Origin: Nicotiana tabacum
Taxonomy: Eukaryota > Streptophyta > Magnoliopsida > Solanales > Solanaceae
DNA: 64,000 nucleotides
Direction: 5' to 3'
Assembly (NCBI RefSeq): GCF_000715075.1
Contig: NC_134100.1
Span: 25,474,609-25,538,608, forward strand
Shown here piece after piece: positions 32,196 to 45,530 of the stretch (within the stretch, counting starts at the first letter, position 1; every line of letters starts with the position of its first letter). The position numbers and the translations under genes were made by a program. Under the pieces are notes generated by a model. That model was not told where the DNA came from. It did no database searches and saw only the letters and a program-made list of their open reading frames with translations.

Positions 32196-34857
32196 TGTCA
32201 CACCTCCTTTTTCCGCCCCCGCGAGGGTGCAAGAGAGTTTTTCCAATTAAAGGACAATCAAAATGGGATTTGTTTATTTATTTCAGAGTCGCCACTTGGG
32301 AGATTTAGGGTGTCCCAAGTCACAAATTTTAATCCCGAATCGAGGAAAGGAATGACTCCATATTACAGTCTGCGCACCAGAAATCCGGATAAGGAATTCT
32401 GTTAACCCGGGAGAAGGTGTTAGGCATTCCCGAGTTCCGTGGTTTTAGCACGGTCGCTCAACTGTTATATTCGGCTTGATTATCTGATTTTATACAAATA
32501 TGAACTTATGTGCAAAATTTTATCTTTTTACCGCTTTCTTATTTATTGTTATTATTTTACGAGAATTGCAACGTCGTGGAAACATATCTCGAACCACGTT
32601 ACATCAATGCACCCGTAGTTGTTTGGCATATCTCGACTCTGTTGAGATTTGGATTTGGATCACATAAATGTGCACCCGAGTTAAAGAAAATAAATTATTA
32701 AAGGCGCGCCTAAAGCAACTAGCGTCTTGTTATTTTGGGGAAGGCCGTAAAATTCGCGAAACGGCCTGTCCTCGAATTCTAAGTATTTTAATATATATAT
32801 TTAGAGGGCCTCGCAGCTTGTGCATTTTTTGTTTGTCGAGGCTCGTCTCATTTCATTATTAAAAAGAATTTGCAACGTCATGGAAATGCATCTCAGACCA
32901 CGTCACAATCAATGTACCCGTGATTAGAGACACATTTCGATTTCGTTGAGATTTGGATTTGGGTCACATAAATGTGCACCCGAGTTTAAGGAGATAACAT
33001 TATTAAATACGCGCCTAAAGCGACTAGCGTATTATTATTTTGGGTAGGGCCGTGAAATTTGCTAAACGGCCCTTCCCGACTAAAAAAAAATTCTTAAACC
33101 TTTACTGAGGGTCCTGCAAATTTTTTATTATTATTTTTTTATTTGACGAAGCTCGTCTCACTTATTTATTTATTTATTTTTAAAAGGAAAGTAACTACAT
33201 TTCTATTTTTATTTGTCTCTAAATAAAGAAAAATCCTAGTTAATTACATGCTAAAAAAACCGTAACTTATTTAATTAATAGATTACAACAGATGCTAACG
33301 AAAATTATACTTGAACTTGTAAAAAATGAAAAATTGTTTCGCGCCTCATTCCATGAGCTAATATTACTAAAAATGGAATTATGTATATAAAAAACGTACA
33401 AGATTGACTAACGTTACTACAATTAGCCATTTTAACTGTGGTGAGGTTAACTAAATGATCAAAGCTATAGACTAATTCATTAACCCTAATGGATTCGCAA
33501 TTTAACTATACCTTATTGAAACTACTCTACATTAGTGTAAGTATACTTAATTATTAATACATAAAATTATCGATTACGACCTTTGTTTATTTATTTATTT
33601 ATTTACTTTTATTATTATTATTGGAGCTATAATGTTGACACTACCCAACCACCTTATTTTTACATTTTTATCAAGTCCACAATCTATCTATGTGAGATTA
33701 TTTGTAACATGAATTATTGCCAATACTGATGAGAGTATAATCACTTAAGAGGACTAATGGAAATTAGTTTTAACCATCTAAACGAAATACTAATTGGGTT
33801 TTTACTAAGTACTCTATCTCATTTATGGACTACTTGAATATATGCATGGAAACAAACAAATAACTAGAGATATGCTACTTATCATGATTTACCTCATTAA
33901 TCTAATAAAATTGAAAGGTTCATGTTATATCAGCGCATGACCATTTATACGATTCCTTCTCTTTTCAATCCAATTATACAAAAAAAATAAAAAAATAAAA
34001 AATAAAACAGTTCATAAAAAAAACTAAATAGACCAGATTGTCTACTATCTGCTTTATTGAAGCGGTTCGATTTTATTGCTGCATTTCAACTTCAAAGCTT
34101 TATCATTACAAGATTCGAATGTGTACCTGGAATTCGAACTACAAATAGAGAAAAGAGGTCAGGAGCAACAATGTACAGCAGTAGCACAGCAACAGAATCC
34201 CACAGCAAATAACAGCAACAAAACAGCAATAACCAATGTAACAATGGTTAGAACCAAACTGAAAACCCCAGAAAGCTTGACTGAAAATAATTAGTACTAA
34301 ACGCAATCCAACAGATGGCAGTAACAAAGTTCTGATTTCAGCAGTAAAGAAAAGAACCTCACTTTCAGTTTTTAGCTCTCAAAAACTGATTTTTAGTTCT
34401 GAAAAATTAGCCTATCTCTCACTTTTAAGTTCTGAAAATTTCTGTTCTCTCAACTTCCAGTCTCAATCCCTTTTTTTTTTCTTTCTAAAATTCTAAATTG
34501 AGCTACAAACTAAATTGACTCCAAAAATACTAATTAAACTCCTAACAAAAATTATCATACACAATTAAACACCAATTAAAACAAAATTGCATAATTTGAC
34601 ATTAAATGCTAACAATGCAAAAATATTCCTATTTTTGTGACTTTCATTTTTTTTGTAAAACAAACTTAATTAAATACTAAATGAAAATGTGATATATTTT
34701 ATATTTTTATTAAAACAAATAAACATGCACTCATAAAAATACAAATAATTATACAAAAATACCACAAAAATAACAAAAATTGCACACAAAGGAAAATTGT
34801 TTTATTTTGAATTTTTTGGGAGTAATTCTTTCATAGGGCAAAAATCACGTGCTTACA
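32196..34857 (-). repeat. 5' LTR of element B
   Basis: 2662 bp and single-unit at the place where the other LTR has the 52-bp duplication. It carries the same internal direct repeat with CGCGCCTAAAGC and AACGGCC in both halves. Confidence 0.93.
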
Positions 34858-34862
34858 ATAAA

Positions 34863-35882
34863 AACTGTCATTTTTGTGCATTTAGAAATCATGTATTAGG
34901 CATTTAGAAATCATGTGTTTACTGCTTAACAACTTACAGGTTTAAAATCAGTAGGCAAACTGATTAGGACCTTACTGTCGAGTTCATAAAAAAACAAAGT
35001 TGCATATTTCTGTGTATTGACATCCACTTAGATATCCTATTTAGGTCTTTTCTCTAATAAAAACTGCTCTTGATTGTGTTTGAGATGTGCTGCTTATGTG
35101 CATTACTTGTGGAGGTAAACTTGGGCCTCTTAACTGCTTCTTTATGCATTTATCTGTTAAGTCCTATGTGTTCTTTCCTATCGCCTAGAATTTTCTCCTT
35201 TTGAAACACCTTAGGGGTTGCCTAGAACTTCCCAGATTTAGAGGTCCTAAACTCCTCCGGGACCACAAGGAAGGGACGGGTAACATCATGCTTAGAGTTC
35301 GTTAAATAAAAACTCGCTTGATAACCGCTAAGGGGTGGGGTAATGGGTAGAAAGGGATATGATGACTACGCGCTAATGTCACGTGTTGCCTCTCATTGAT
35401 GAGTGTTTACCGGGCATTGTGTGGGGTGATGTTGTAAGCTAACCAACCTAGGACCCCTCCTTCCCAAATTCCCTTTGCTTAAACTTTACTTTTCTATATG
35501 TACGCAATTTGTTCAAGTCTTTCCTTTGTCTCATTATTTGAGTCATGTAATGTCCAAAACCTGCTCTTATTTTTAATTATGTGTTTAAACTATTTATTTG
35601 TTAAAGTACTAGTTCATAAGTATAAGTTCGGTCAGGACCCACCGTTGTTGACCAAGAGGGGTGCCTAACACTTCCTCCTCAAGGTTATTTCGAGCCCCTA
35701 CCCTAAATCTCTGGTAATGCAAACTAATCTAAGAGTTAATCAATCTAGGTGCCCTAACGCACCATAATCCGTAAGGTGGCGACTCTTCAAAACCCAAATT
35801 CCTAAAAAGGAAATGAGTTATTACCCCCTACGAATGTCGGAACCCAGACTTTCTCCGCAAAGGGAAAAAAGGGGGCGTGACA
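34863..35882 (+). repeat. 5' LTR of element A, second part
   Basis: Sequence of A resumes after B and its target duplication, and ends GGGGGCGTGACA just before the primer site. Together with 11563-14874 the LTR is about 4.33 kb. Confidence 0.85.
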
Positions 35883-35885
35883 TCA

Positions 35886-35903
35886 TGGCGACTCTGCTGG
35901 GGA
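35886..35903 (+). other. Primer-binding site of element A (tRNA-Arg type)
   Basis: TGGCGACTCTGCTGGGGA lies 3 nt after the LTR, identical over 18 nt to the site of element B. Confidence 0.88.
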
Positions 35904-37232
35904 TATCTTAGGCTCTTACCATAACGAACTTATCTTTTGTGAATTAGTCCAAACATATTTCATCCCGTACCTTTTCCTCTTATTTGGATTTAACTATCTA
36001 TTTTCTTTTTTAAGCGTTTATGATTCTTTTATTCCTGAAACTAACTTGTCTCTTTGTTTTCCTTTCCCGCAACTGTCTTTCAATTATTTTAATACTGTAT
36101 TTTCCTACGTGCAAATACTTGACTACATGCTATTTATTGCTGCATATATCATGCTCCACATCATATTTCACTTGTGCGTAATAAATCTTATAGCAACACT
36201 TGATGAGTGGTTGCTCTCTTCCTATTTATTACCCTTAAATTCGGAAAGGCTTATTTGCGGTAAAACCAATCGATCAACGGTGCAGTCGACGGTTCCGTGC
36301 CTTTCCCCCTCAAGTTGTCCGCTTGAAGGTACCAGTCTAAAACACCATAGTAACCTTACTCTGATTGAAATTGTGCATTCATCATGGTCAAACCTAGTCG
36401 GATTAATATGTTGTCCATATAATAATACTTTAAGGCAAGCCTTATCCAAAAGTCCATCGGGGTTTCCATAATCCCAACGGACACAACCACGTTTTGTGCA
36501 TTGATTTGGAGAACTAAATGCCAATATGCTAATCATGAATGTATAAATAGTTGAGTCTGGTGGGGGAGAAGGGTCTAACCCTTTTGTTTTGTGAAAATGA
36601 GGAATGAGGTCCCCAGCTTTGGTATGGTTAGCACACCTTCACTCTTGCTAGACTGCTGGAGGAATCTTCCATCAAGTGACCAAATCAATGAATGGAAAGA
36701 GAGGGCCGTCAAATCTAGCGAAAAGCTGGAATATCTGGAATACAGTCTGATGGAATTGGAAGGAAAGTAAGGAAGAGAGTCACCAACTGCTAGAACACTG
36801 AGGGGAACGAAGGAGGACATTTGGCAAAGGCATTCCTACTAATAAACCTACACTAGCTGGAGGATTTGATCGACAAGAGCATTCAGCCCGAGGAAGGTCC
36901 TTTTGGGACCAAATAGGCTAGATTTATTTTCTTGAAATGTAATAAGGCCAAGTGCCAGTAGTGACTTACTTTTCTATTATCTTAGTGTCGTTTTAGGATT
37001 CTTCTATTTTTGCATTATGAAATGAAGTATTTATTGGCATCCAAAGTTCTCCAAAGCTATTTGTCGCTAGGCCTACCTCGGGCACAACGAGGCTCCCAAA
37101 TTAATACACGAATTTACATTTTTGCAATATGTGTTTAAATACTGCAAACATTTTAAAATCCTCACTGACTTGTTACCTTTTTGTTTTTCCTTATTTTTAT
37201 TATTCCTATCCCCTTAGGTTGGTTCACTCATA
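35904..37232 (+). other. Leader of element A without a recognisable ORF1
   Basis: 1.3 kb where B and D carry ORF1 or a leader. I find no plant-mobile-domain homology. 36046-36471 is open for 141 codons but has no domain. A 57-codon ORF at 36597-36770 (MRNEVPSFGMVS..., Glu/Lys-rich, helix-like) might be a relic. A pyrimidine-rich stretch ends CCCCTTAG at 37217, just before gag, and could be a splice acceptor. Confidence 0.5.
36597..36770 (+). pseudogene. 57-codon ORF, possible ORF1 relic of element A
   Basis: Starts ATGAGGAATGAGG; the C-terminal half (WKERAVKSSEKLEYLEY) is charged and probably helical. No homology recognised; coding status uncertain. Confidence 0.2.
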
Positions 37233-40200
37233 CTGGCCTCATCAGCGTATAATACTAGATCTAGAGGCCCTCCACCTCCTCCTCCTCCAAGCAATACAAA
37301 AGGCAGAGGAAAAGCAAAAATGAATGACTTAAGTGGCATTCGAAAGGAGAATATTGAGAACGCAGAAACTTCAGATGGCCGTAGTACTCCGACCCCTTAA
37401 TGATCTAGTCTTGAGACTGGAACAAAAGATATTGGAATTGCAAGGAGAACTTGAGCAGGTTCGCAACTTAGCAAACTTGTCACTCACCCTAAATTTCCCC
37501 GACATCCACCAACAAAACACAAAGAACCCAGAACCTCCCCAAAACACACAAAACCCTCCCGTACCAAATCAATACGCAACTCCACCTCAAAATCTCAATC
37601 CGTTGCCAATACCAACTCCGTCACAACATCACCATCAACCAATTCAGTACCCACCAACCACCACTTACCACACTCCCCAAAACACGCCACAACCCATTCC
37701 CAATCCCCAAAACTCAACTAATGACCATCACTGCACTCAAGTCCCTAGCACCCATCAAAGAAAACCTATATACGTAGAAACCATACCTCACTCTATCCAA
37801 CCAATCTCCTATACACCAAAACCTCCGAAAAGGACTTGTTCATTAAAAACATGGCTGAAGAACTCAAGAAGTTGACGAGCCGAGTTAAATGTGTCAAAGG
37901 CGGCAAAGGAATAGAAGGGTTGAACTATGAAGACCTATGCATACATCCAGACGTAGAACTGCCAGAGGGATACAAACCTCCCAAGTTTGAGATGTTTGAC
38001 GGCACAGGTGATCCCAGAGTCCATCTGAGGACCTATTACGACAAATTTGTTGGGGTCGGGAAAAATGAAAAGATTCGAATGGAACTCTTTATGAGGAGTC
38101 TTACTGGGGATGCTTTGTCCTAGTACATTAGCCAAGATCCCAAGAAATGGTCCAATTAGGTAAGTTTGGCGTCAGATTTCATGGACCGGTTCAAGTTCAA
38201 TACAAAGAACGCACGAGATATTTTCTATATTTAGAATATTAAGAAGAAATCTACTGAGACTTTCCGTAAGTATGCTACTCGTTGAGGTCGGAAGTGGTCA
38301 AGGTCAGGCCATATTTGGAAGATGAATAGATGAACAAGTTCTTCGTCAGAGCACAGGATCCGTAATATTATGAAAGGTTGATGGTTATCGAAAATCATAA
38401 ATTCCCTGATATCATCAAACTTGGAAAAAGAATTGAAGAAGGAATCAAGAGCGGGATGGTAACGAATTTTGAGGCACTACAGGCCACAAATAAGGTATTA
38501 CAATCAAGTGGCATATCGAAGAAGAGAGATGTTGGGGCAGTAATGGTGACCCAGGGTCCAAAATCTCCACTTACCTATCAAACACCTCCACCCATATATC
38601 AAACACCTCCACCCACATACCACGCACCACCACCCACATATCAACCCTCATCCCCCAGATATTCCCAACCAGCTATTGTCTATCACACCTATAACTCCCA
38701 ACTATCCCATTTCCAGTCACCTCCAACTTGCCAAAACTTTCCAAGAACCAAAACCCAACTTCGACCGCAAACCACCCAAACAACACACCGCCATTGCTAA
38801 GCCTATTGACCAGTTGTATGAAAGGTTGAAAGGCGCGAGTTATGTAACTCATGTTCCCGCTGTGGCATTAGAAAACCCATCCCAATGGGTCAATTCGAAC
38901 AAAACTTGTGCCTACCATTACGATATGAAGGGGCACACCACTGTTGAGTGACGAACATTGAAGGATAAGATCCAGATGCTAATTGACAACAAGGTCATAC
39001 AGGCAAAGGAAGCCACACCTAATGTCCGTAACAACCCCCTCCCTGATCATAGAGGTGGAGGAGTTCATGTGATAGAGTCAAACAAAGAATGGGACCCCGA
39101 GGGGTCAATTGGGCTTATTCGAGAAGGTGATGACTTTAAAGTTGTAGTCACACTTACTCCTATCATGGTACAGACTTAGTCACCAATCGAGGTTGAGGTA
39201 ATTGTATCAGCTCCATTCGAGGTGGAGGGGGCTCCGTCCATGGCCACCCCCGCTCCATTTGAAGTAGAAGTGGTCACACCTTTCACTGTGATAGTATCAA
39301 CCACACCTCCATTCAACTCAAAAGCAATACCCTAGGATTATGTTGCCGAGGCTCGGCGAAAAGGGAAGGCCAAGATAGAGGAATCTAATGCTGCACAAGG
39401 AATGATTAGAACTGGAAGAGTCTATACACCTAAACATTTGGGAGGTTCAAGTAAGGATGCCACTACCAGGCAGCCTATCATTGAGACAGGGCCAGATGAC
39501 CCGTTGAGGAAAGTGAAAGCAAAGGAGTACTCCATTGTTGACCATTTGAACAAAACCCCTGCTCAAATATCTATCCTGTTGCTGTTGCAAAATTCAGAGG
39601 TGCATAAGAGCACTTTAACGAAAGTACTGAGCGAAGCTTATGTACCCAATAACATCACTGGTGGATAAATGGCCAATATGGTGGGGCAAGTGCTGGATAG
39701 TCATAAGATTATCTTCCACGAAGATGAGCTACCGCCTAAGGGGTTGAACCTCAACCGAGCATTGCATATTATAGTGCAATTTGAAGACAAATTCATTGCC
39801 AGGGTCTTGGTTGATGGAGGTTCAAGCCTCATTATTTGTCCGTTGGTCACTCTGAAAAGGTTGGACAAAGGTTTTCATGAAATACGGGTAGGAAGCATGA
39901 ACGTGAAAGATTTTGATAGGTCCCAAAGGGCCACAATCGGGGAAATCAACCTTTACTTATAGATGGGGCCAACTTGGTTCGACGTCGAATTTCAGGTGCT
40001 CGACATAGCGGCCTCATATAATCTTCTGTTGGGCCGACCATGGATCCATGTTACTGGAGCCATGCCCTCCACACTACAACAAGCCGTGAAGTTCGAATGG
40101 AATCATCAAGAGGTGATCATTTATGAAGATAGAAGTAATCCCATCTACACCAGTCAAACTATTCCAGCCATTGGACATAGAAGAAGGCTAGGAGGGGAAA

Positions 40201-40686
40201 CCTATCATCACATTGAACGGGTCAATTCTATTGAGAATGATAAATGGTGGAATAGTAAAATAAAAAGCATATTGGTCTGGTCTCGATATGAACCCTTCAG
40301 AGGGTTGGGAAAGAACCTCCAAGATATCACTAAATCGATACAGCTAAAAAATCATAGTACAACCTTTGGGATCGGATACCAGTACATATGGCAAGAATAT
40401 AGAAATTGGTCGCCTCCATGGCGTGGACCGTACTACCCTCTCGAGCAACCAGTGCCATACTTGGAACAAGCTTTTCACCAAGATGATACGATATGGGGGA
40501 CTGCAGAAGAGGAAACACTAGCTGGGTTGAAGAATTTGTTCTTGGAGGATGAGGACATGGACTGCAGTGCCATAATCGAAGAGGAGGAGGAAAAAGGCCT
40601 CACTATTCAGACCGTAAAAAAGGGAGCCGTTCTCAGGAACTAGACTGCCACACCATCCCGAGCCCATCGAGTCCGTGGGTAGCTTG
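37233..40686 (+). pseudogene. Gag-protease of element A, decayed
   Basis: Starts at CTG 37233, where SAYNTRSRGP matches YQTRSKGP of element B, without an upstream ATG in frame. Pieces in order: proline/glutamine-rich N-part; gag core with FEMFDGTGDPRVHL (37836-38123), then TAG where Trp is expected (before YISQDP); knuckle remnant CAYHYDMKGH near 38910; protease with VLVDGGSS (39810); and YEPFRGLGKNLQ near 40290-40320, a worn G-patch. At least eight stops and several frameshifts interrupt it. Several stops fit TGG to TAG/TGA. Confidence 0.85.
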
Positions 40687-40872
40687 GTAGATTTTACTTC
40701 TATCGCCATTCTAGGCATTTAAGATTTCCAGTAATTTTGTTTTAAGATTTACTTGTTTCAAAATAAATTCTCGATTCACCGAGCCGTACTTGTCTAAATG
40801 ATTTTTTGGTTTTAAAAAAATGCATTTGCTCTTTATTATTCATTACTATTTCTACACTTTTTCTTTCTATAG
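40687..40872 (+). other. Intron between protease and RT of element A
   Basis: Donor AGCTTG|GTAGATTTT and acceptor CTTTTTCTTTCTATAG|CGTT, 186 nt. Position and donor match those of B and D. The exon after the AG is in frame with RT. Confidence 0.7.
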
Positions 40873-43800
40873 CGTTATTATTACTTTTCCTAATGAACCA
40901 GTGACTGTGACATGTAATGAGGCAACGCAACATGAGGATAGTGATTCAGATAAAGAAGATGAGATACCCGATGAAGTTGTCAAAGAGGTTGAAAACTTTG
41001 AGAATAAGCCTAAGTCCAACCTGGACGAAACCGAAGCAGTAAATGTGGGGGAAGCCGAGACCATCAAGGAGAGTCGTATGAGCATTCACTTGTCACCAAC
41101 AGAGAAGGAAGAGTACATTCATTTCCTTAAAGAGTATGAGGACATTTTTGCATGGTCGTATGATGATATTACTGGTTTGAGCACGTCCATAGTGGCTCAC
41201 AAGTTGCCACTAATCCCATGTGTCCGCCAGTGAAGCAGAAACTCAGAAAGTTCAAACCAGACATGAGTTTGAAAATCAAGGAGGAAGTTACCAAGCAGAT
41301 CAAAGCCAAAGTTCTCAGGGTGGTTGAATACCCGACTTGGTTAGCTAACATTGTGCCAATTCCGAAGAAGGATGGGAAGGTCAGAGTATGTGTTGACTAT
41401 CGGGATTTAAACCGAGCAAGTCCCAAGGACGACTTCCCACTACCAAATATACATATTTTGATCGACAACTGCGCCAAGCATGAACTCCAATCCTTCGTGG
41501 ATTGCTTCGCGAGTTATCACCAGATTTGAATGGATGATGAAGATGCAGAGAAAACAACTTTTATCATACCTTGGGGGGGTATATTGATACAAGATGATGC
41601 CATTTGGTCTGAAGAATACTGGGGCTAATTACATGAGAGCCATGAAAACCATCTTCCATGATATGATACACAAGGAGATATAGGTGTATGTGGACGACAT
41701 CATTATCAAATCCAAGAGGATCGCATATTACATAGTGGACTTTAGAAAGTTCTTTGATGGGCTACAGAGGTACAATTTGAAACTGAACCCCACAAAATGT
41801 ACATTCGGGGTTCCCACAGGAAAATTATTGGGATTCATCGTCAGTTGTTGATGGATCGAGTTGGATCTGTTTAAAGTCTAGGCTATTTAGGAGTTACCAC
41901 CACCTAGGAGCAAAAAGGACATGATGAGCTTCCTAGGACGTCTTAACTATATCAGTCGATTCATAGCACAGTCCACATTCATATGTGAACCCATCTTCAA
42001 GATGCTAAGAAAGAGATGCCGAAACAAGCTGGATAGAGGATTGTTAGAAAGCTTTTGACAAGAGCAAGGAGTACCTGTCCACACGACCAGTTCTGGTCCC
42101 GCTAAAACCAGGACGACCTTTGCTACTCTATGTATCTGTATTGGATGGAGCCTTCAGATATGTTTTGGGACAACATGACGAGACGGGAAGAAAAGAGCAA
42201 GCCATATATTACTTGAGTAAGAAGTTTACACCTTATGAAGCACGGTATTCTCTGCTTGAACGCACTTGATGCGCTTTGACCTGGAAAGACCAGAAATCGA
42301 CGCATTACTTATGTGCCTACACTACATACCTCATATCCAGGATGGACCTTCTGAAGTACATATTCCAAAAGCCCATGCCGATTGGAAAGTTGGCCAAATG
42401 ACAGATACTGTTAAGTGAGTTCAATATCGTCTACGTAACTCAAAAGGCGGTCAAAGGGCAAGCATTGGCAGATCACCTTGCTGAAAATCCGGTGGGAGGA
42501 ACATACGAACCTTTGAAGACGTATTTTCCTGATGAAGAAGTATCATTTGTAGGAGAAGACATTATCGAAGCATACGACGATTGGAGGATGTTCTTTGATA
42601 GAGCTGTAAATTTTAGAGGAGTGGGCATTGAAGCAGTTTTGGTATAAAAAATGGGTCAACATTATTCGGTATCTACTAAACTCAAATTTCCCTGCACCAA
42701 CAACATGGCAGAGTATGAAGCCTACATACTAGGGCTCAACATGGCAGTCGACATAAACATTCAGGAGTTGCTGGTAATCGGTGATTCAGATTTGCTTATG
42801 CACTAGGTACAAAGAGAGTGGGCCACCAAGAATTGCCATATCTGCACCATGTGCAGGAATTAAGAAAGAGGTTCATGAAGATAGAATTCTAACATGTGCC
42901 TAGAATTCAGAATGAGTTTGCCGATGCATTGGCCACCTTGTCATCTATGATACAACATCCGGATAAGAATTATATTGATCCCATTCCGGTGAAGATCCAT
43001 AATCAACTGGCATATTGTGCTCATGTTGAAGAAAAAATAGATGGAAATCCTTGGTTCCATGACATCAAGAAGTATTTGTCAAAAGGAGAATATCCAGAGC
43101 ATGCAGATCACACTCAGAAGCGCACACTCCGGAGATTGTCCAATCACTTCTTCCACAGTGGAGGAAACTTGTACAGGAGAACTCCTGATTTGGGTTTTCT
43201 AAGATGTGTCGACGCGAAGGAAGCTTCTAAGCTACTTGAGGATGTACATGCCGGGACTTGTGGCCGACACATGAATGGTTTCATCTTGGCTAAGAAGATA
43301 CTTAGGACTGGTTACTTTTGGATGACCATGGAAACGGATTGCATCCAGTATGTACGCAAATGCTTTCAATGCCAGGTGCATGCCGATATGATAAAAGTGC
43401 CGCCAAACGAGCTCAATGCAACAAGCTCTCCTTGGCCATTCGCCGCCTAGGGAATGGATGTTATTAGTCCAATTGAGCCCACTACTTCAAACAAACACAG
43501 GTTTATTCTGGTAGCCATTGATTACTTCACGAAGGTAGAAGCGGCATCTTACAAAGCCGTAACCAAGAAAGTTGTCGCAGATTTTGTCAAAGATCAAATT
43601 ATTTGCCGATTTGGAGTTCCCGAGTCCATTGTTACTGATAATGCCGCCAACCTCAACAGTGATCTGATGAAAGCCATGTGTGAAACTTTCAAAATCAAGC
43701 ACGAGAACTCCACAACCTACAGACCTCAGATGAATTGAGCCGTAGAAGCCGCCAATAAAAACATCAAGAAGATACTAAGGAAGATGGTAGAGAACCACAA

Positions 43801-44295
43801 ATAATGGCACGAGAAGCTACATTTAGCTTTATTGGGATACCGCACTACAGTTCGCACATCAACCGGGGCAACTCCCTATATGTTGGTTTATGGTACAGAG
43901 GCCGTCATTCCAGCCGAGGTAGAGATTCCTTCTTTAAGAATCATATAGGAAGCTAAACTCAATGATGCATAGTAGATAAGGAGCCGCTATGAGCAATTGT
44001 CCCTTATCAATGGAAAGAGGATGAACGTAGTGTGTCACAACCAACTTTATCAGAACAGAATGTCCAGAGCTTTCAACAAAAGGGTCAAACCAAGGCAATT
44101 TGTACCAGGACAGCTGGTGCTGAAGAAGATCTTCCCACATCAAGATGAAGCGAAAGGGAAATTCTCTCCCAACTGGCAAGGTCTGTACATGGTTCACAGG
44201 GTGCTGGCAGGTGGAGCACTCATACTTGCAGAAATGGTGGAGAAATATAGCCAAAAACAATCAATTCAGACACAGTCAAGAGATACTATGCTTAG
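40873..44295 (+). pseudogene. Pol of element A, decayed
   Basis: Acidic linker, then RT (PIPKKDGKVRVCVDYRDLN near 41360) broken at 41527 by TGA for Trp. The YVDD region (about 41690) and the finger-thumb part are frameshifted. RNase H pieces (QAIYYLSKKF near 42200), a second RNase H (NNMAEYEAYILG near 42710) and an integrase follow: zinc part 43200-43380, MDVISP after a TAG for Trp, VTDNAAN and AVEAANKN with Asp, Asp and Glu kept. It ends at TAG 44293 after VKRYYA, the same C-terminus as B. More than fifteen stops and frameshifts. Confidence 0.88.
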
Positions 44296-44325
44296 ATTAT
44301 TTACATTTCCTCTTTTGATGTAATT

Positions 44326-44390
44326 GAACTACGCTTGACCTGATTCCCGTTTAAGAGGGGATACGTAGGCAGCCTTATGGGTTCGGTCAT
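44326..44390 (+). promoter_or_regulatory. Structured RNA module, A copy after pol
   Basis: P1 CTACG/CGTAG, inner hairpin TCCC/GGGA, third hairpin AGCC/GGGT, pseudoknot TGACC/GGTCA. It begins 31 nt after the pol stop. Confidence 0.75.
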
Positions 44391-44433
44391 ATCATAATAA
44401 AATTTCTATTTCCCCTCCCAAGATCAGAAACTT

Positions 44434-44622
44434 GGGCAGAATTTTGAGGAGGACCCTCAAAATTCTGGAGCAAGTCCAGTCGACGCCATCGCATGCCAGA
44501 AAGTTAGTAATCAGTTAAGAAACTAGGGAAATTTCAAAAAAGGTTCAGCAAGGCCTATTATCCGTAAATAGCCGAGGGGTCATCTACTAAACTATGGGAG
44601 AATTTTGAGGAGAACCCTCAAA
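44434..44622 (+). repeat. Two hairpins of the GAATTTTGAGG type in the A 3' UTR
   Basis: GAATTTTGAGG and CCTCAAAATTC form an 11-bp stem near 44438-44464. A second version (GAATTTTGAGG...CCTCAAAACTC) lies near 44591-44618. Both are strong hairpins if transcribed; use unknown. Confidence 0.6.
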
Positions 44623-45015
44623 ACTCTGACATAAGAGAGCTGCAATGCCTTTGAGATGTGCTACAGTCACTAGTTCATCAAAATTACTTGATATATCAAT
44701 ACGTTTCTAAAACAACTCTATTTTTATCAATAATTGCATATTTTTGAAAACTCTATTTCTATAACAGTTAGGTGTCACCCAGGGAAACTCGAAAAGGCTT
44801 TTAGAACGGAGCAAAGCAAAGCCAGCCGACAGAAGCACGAACCAACCTTCCCCCCTCCCCCACAAAACATATAATTTTTCTTTGAACGCAGGCACATCTG
44901 ACGTAGCGATAACATCCGCAAATATATACAAGTAACAAATTCACTATCAAACAGGCCATCAGACACCGAATATATCTCCATCTAAGAAACATACTACTCT
45001 TATTTGCTACTCGCT

Positions 45016-45530
45016 CTTTGCATGGGGCAAAGCCCTATCCCGCATATTTGCATGGGGCTAATTCTTGCCTTCATACTTGCATGAGGCTAATCCCTGCCTC
45101 CATATTTGCATGAGGCTAATCCTTGCCTTTCTATCTGTATGAGGCTAATCCCTGCCTCCATATTTTCATGAGGCTAATCCTTGCCTCCCTATTTGCATGA
45201 GGCTAATCCCTGCCTCCCTATTTGCATGAAGCTAATCCCTGCCTCCGTATTTGCATGAGGCTAATCCCTACCTCCATATTTGCATGAGGCTAATCCTTGC
45301 CTCCATATTTGCATGAGGCTAATCCTTGCCTCCATATTTACATGAGGTTAATCCTTACCTCCACATCTGCATGAGGCTAATCCCTGCCTCCCTACTTGCA
45401 TGAGGCTAATCCTTGCCTCCATATTTGCATGAGGCTAATCCTTGCCTTCATATCCGCATGAGGCTAATCCCTACCTCCAAATCTGCATGAGGCTAATCCC
45501 TGCCTCTACATTCGCATGGGACTAAGCATT
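45016..45530. repeat. 29-bp tandem array in the A 3' UTR, about 18 units
   Basis: About 18 units of 29 bp around TTGCATGAGGCTAATCCCTG, more diverged than the array in B. Same position (pol to polypurine tract), unrelated sequence. Further degenerate repeats with GGCGTCATGGT follow to about 45910. Confidence 0.92.

Larger units (their letters stand above)
14875..34857 (-). mobile_element. Element B: near-complete 20-kb Ogre-like retrotransposon
   Basis: The LTRs are 14875-17590 (downstream in its own sense) and 32196-34857 (upstream), both TGTCAC...CTTACA on the plus strand. A perfect target duplication ATAAA sits at 14870-14874 and 34858-34862. Reading on the minus strand: LTR, tRNA-Arg primer site, leader, ORF1, gag-pro, intron, pol with two RNase H domains, long 3' UTR with a 41-bp tandem array, polypurine tract, LTR. 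LTR divergence is about 2% by eye plus a 52-bp duplication in the left copy. Gag-pro is open, and pol has a single stop near its N-terminus. B is the youngest-looking and least damaged element of the nest. Confidence 0.93.

Noticed and set aside
36046..36471. 141-codon ORF in the A leader
   Set aside because: No similarity to ORF1 of B or D, hydrophobic start and AT-rich; likely chance.
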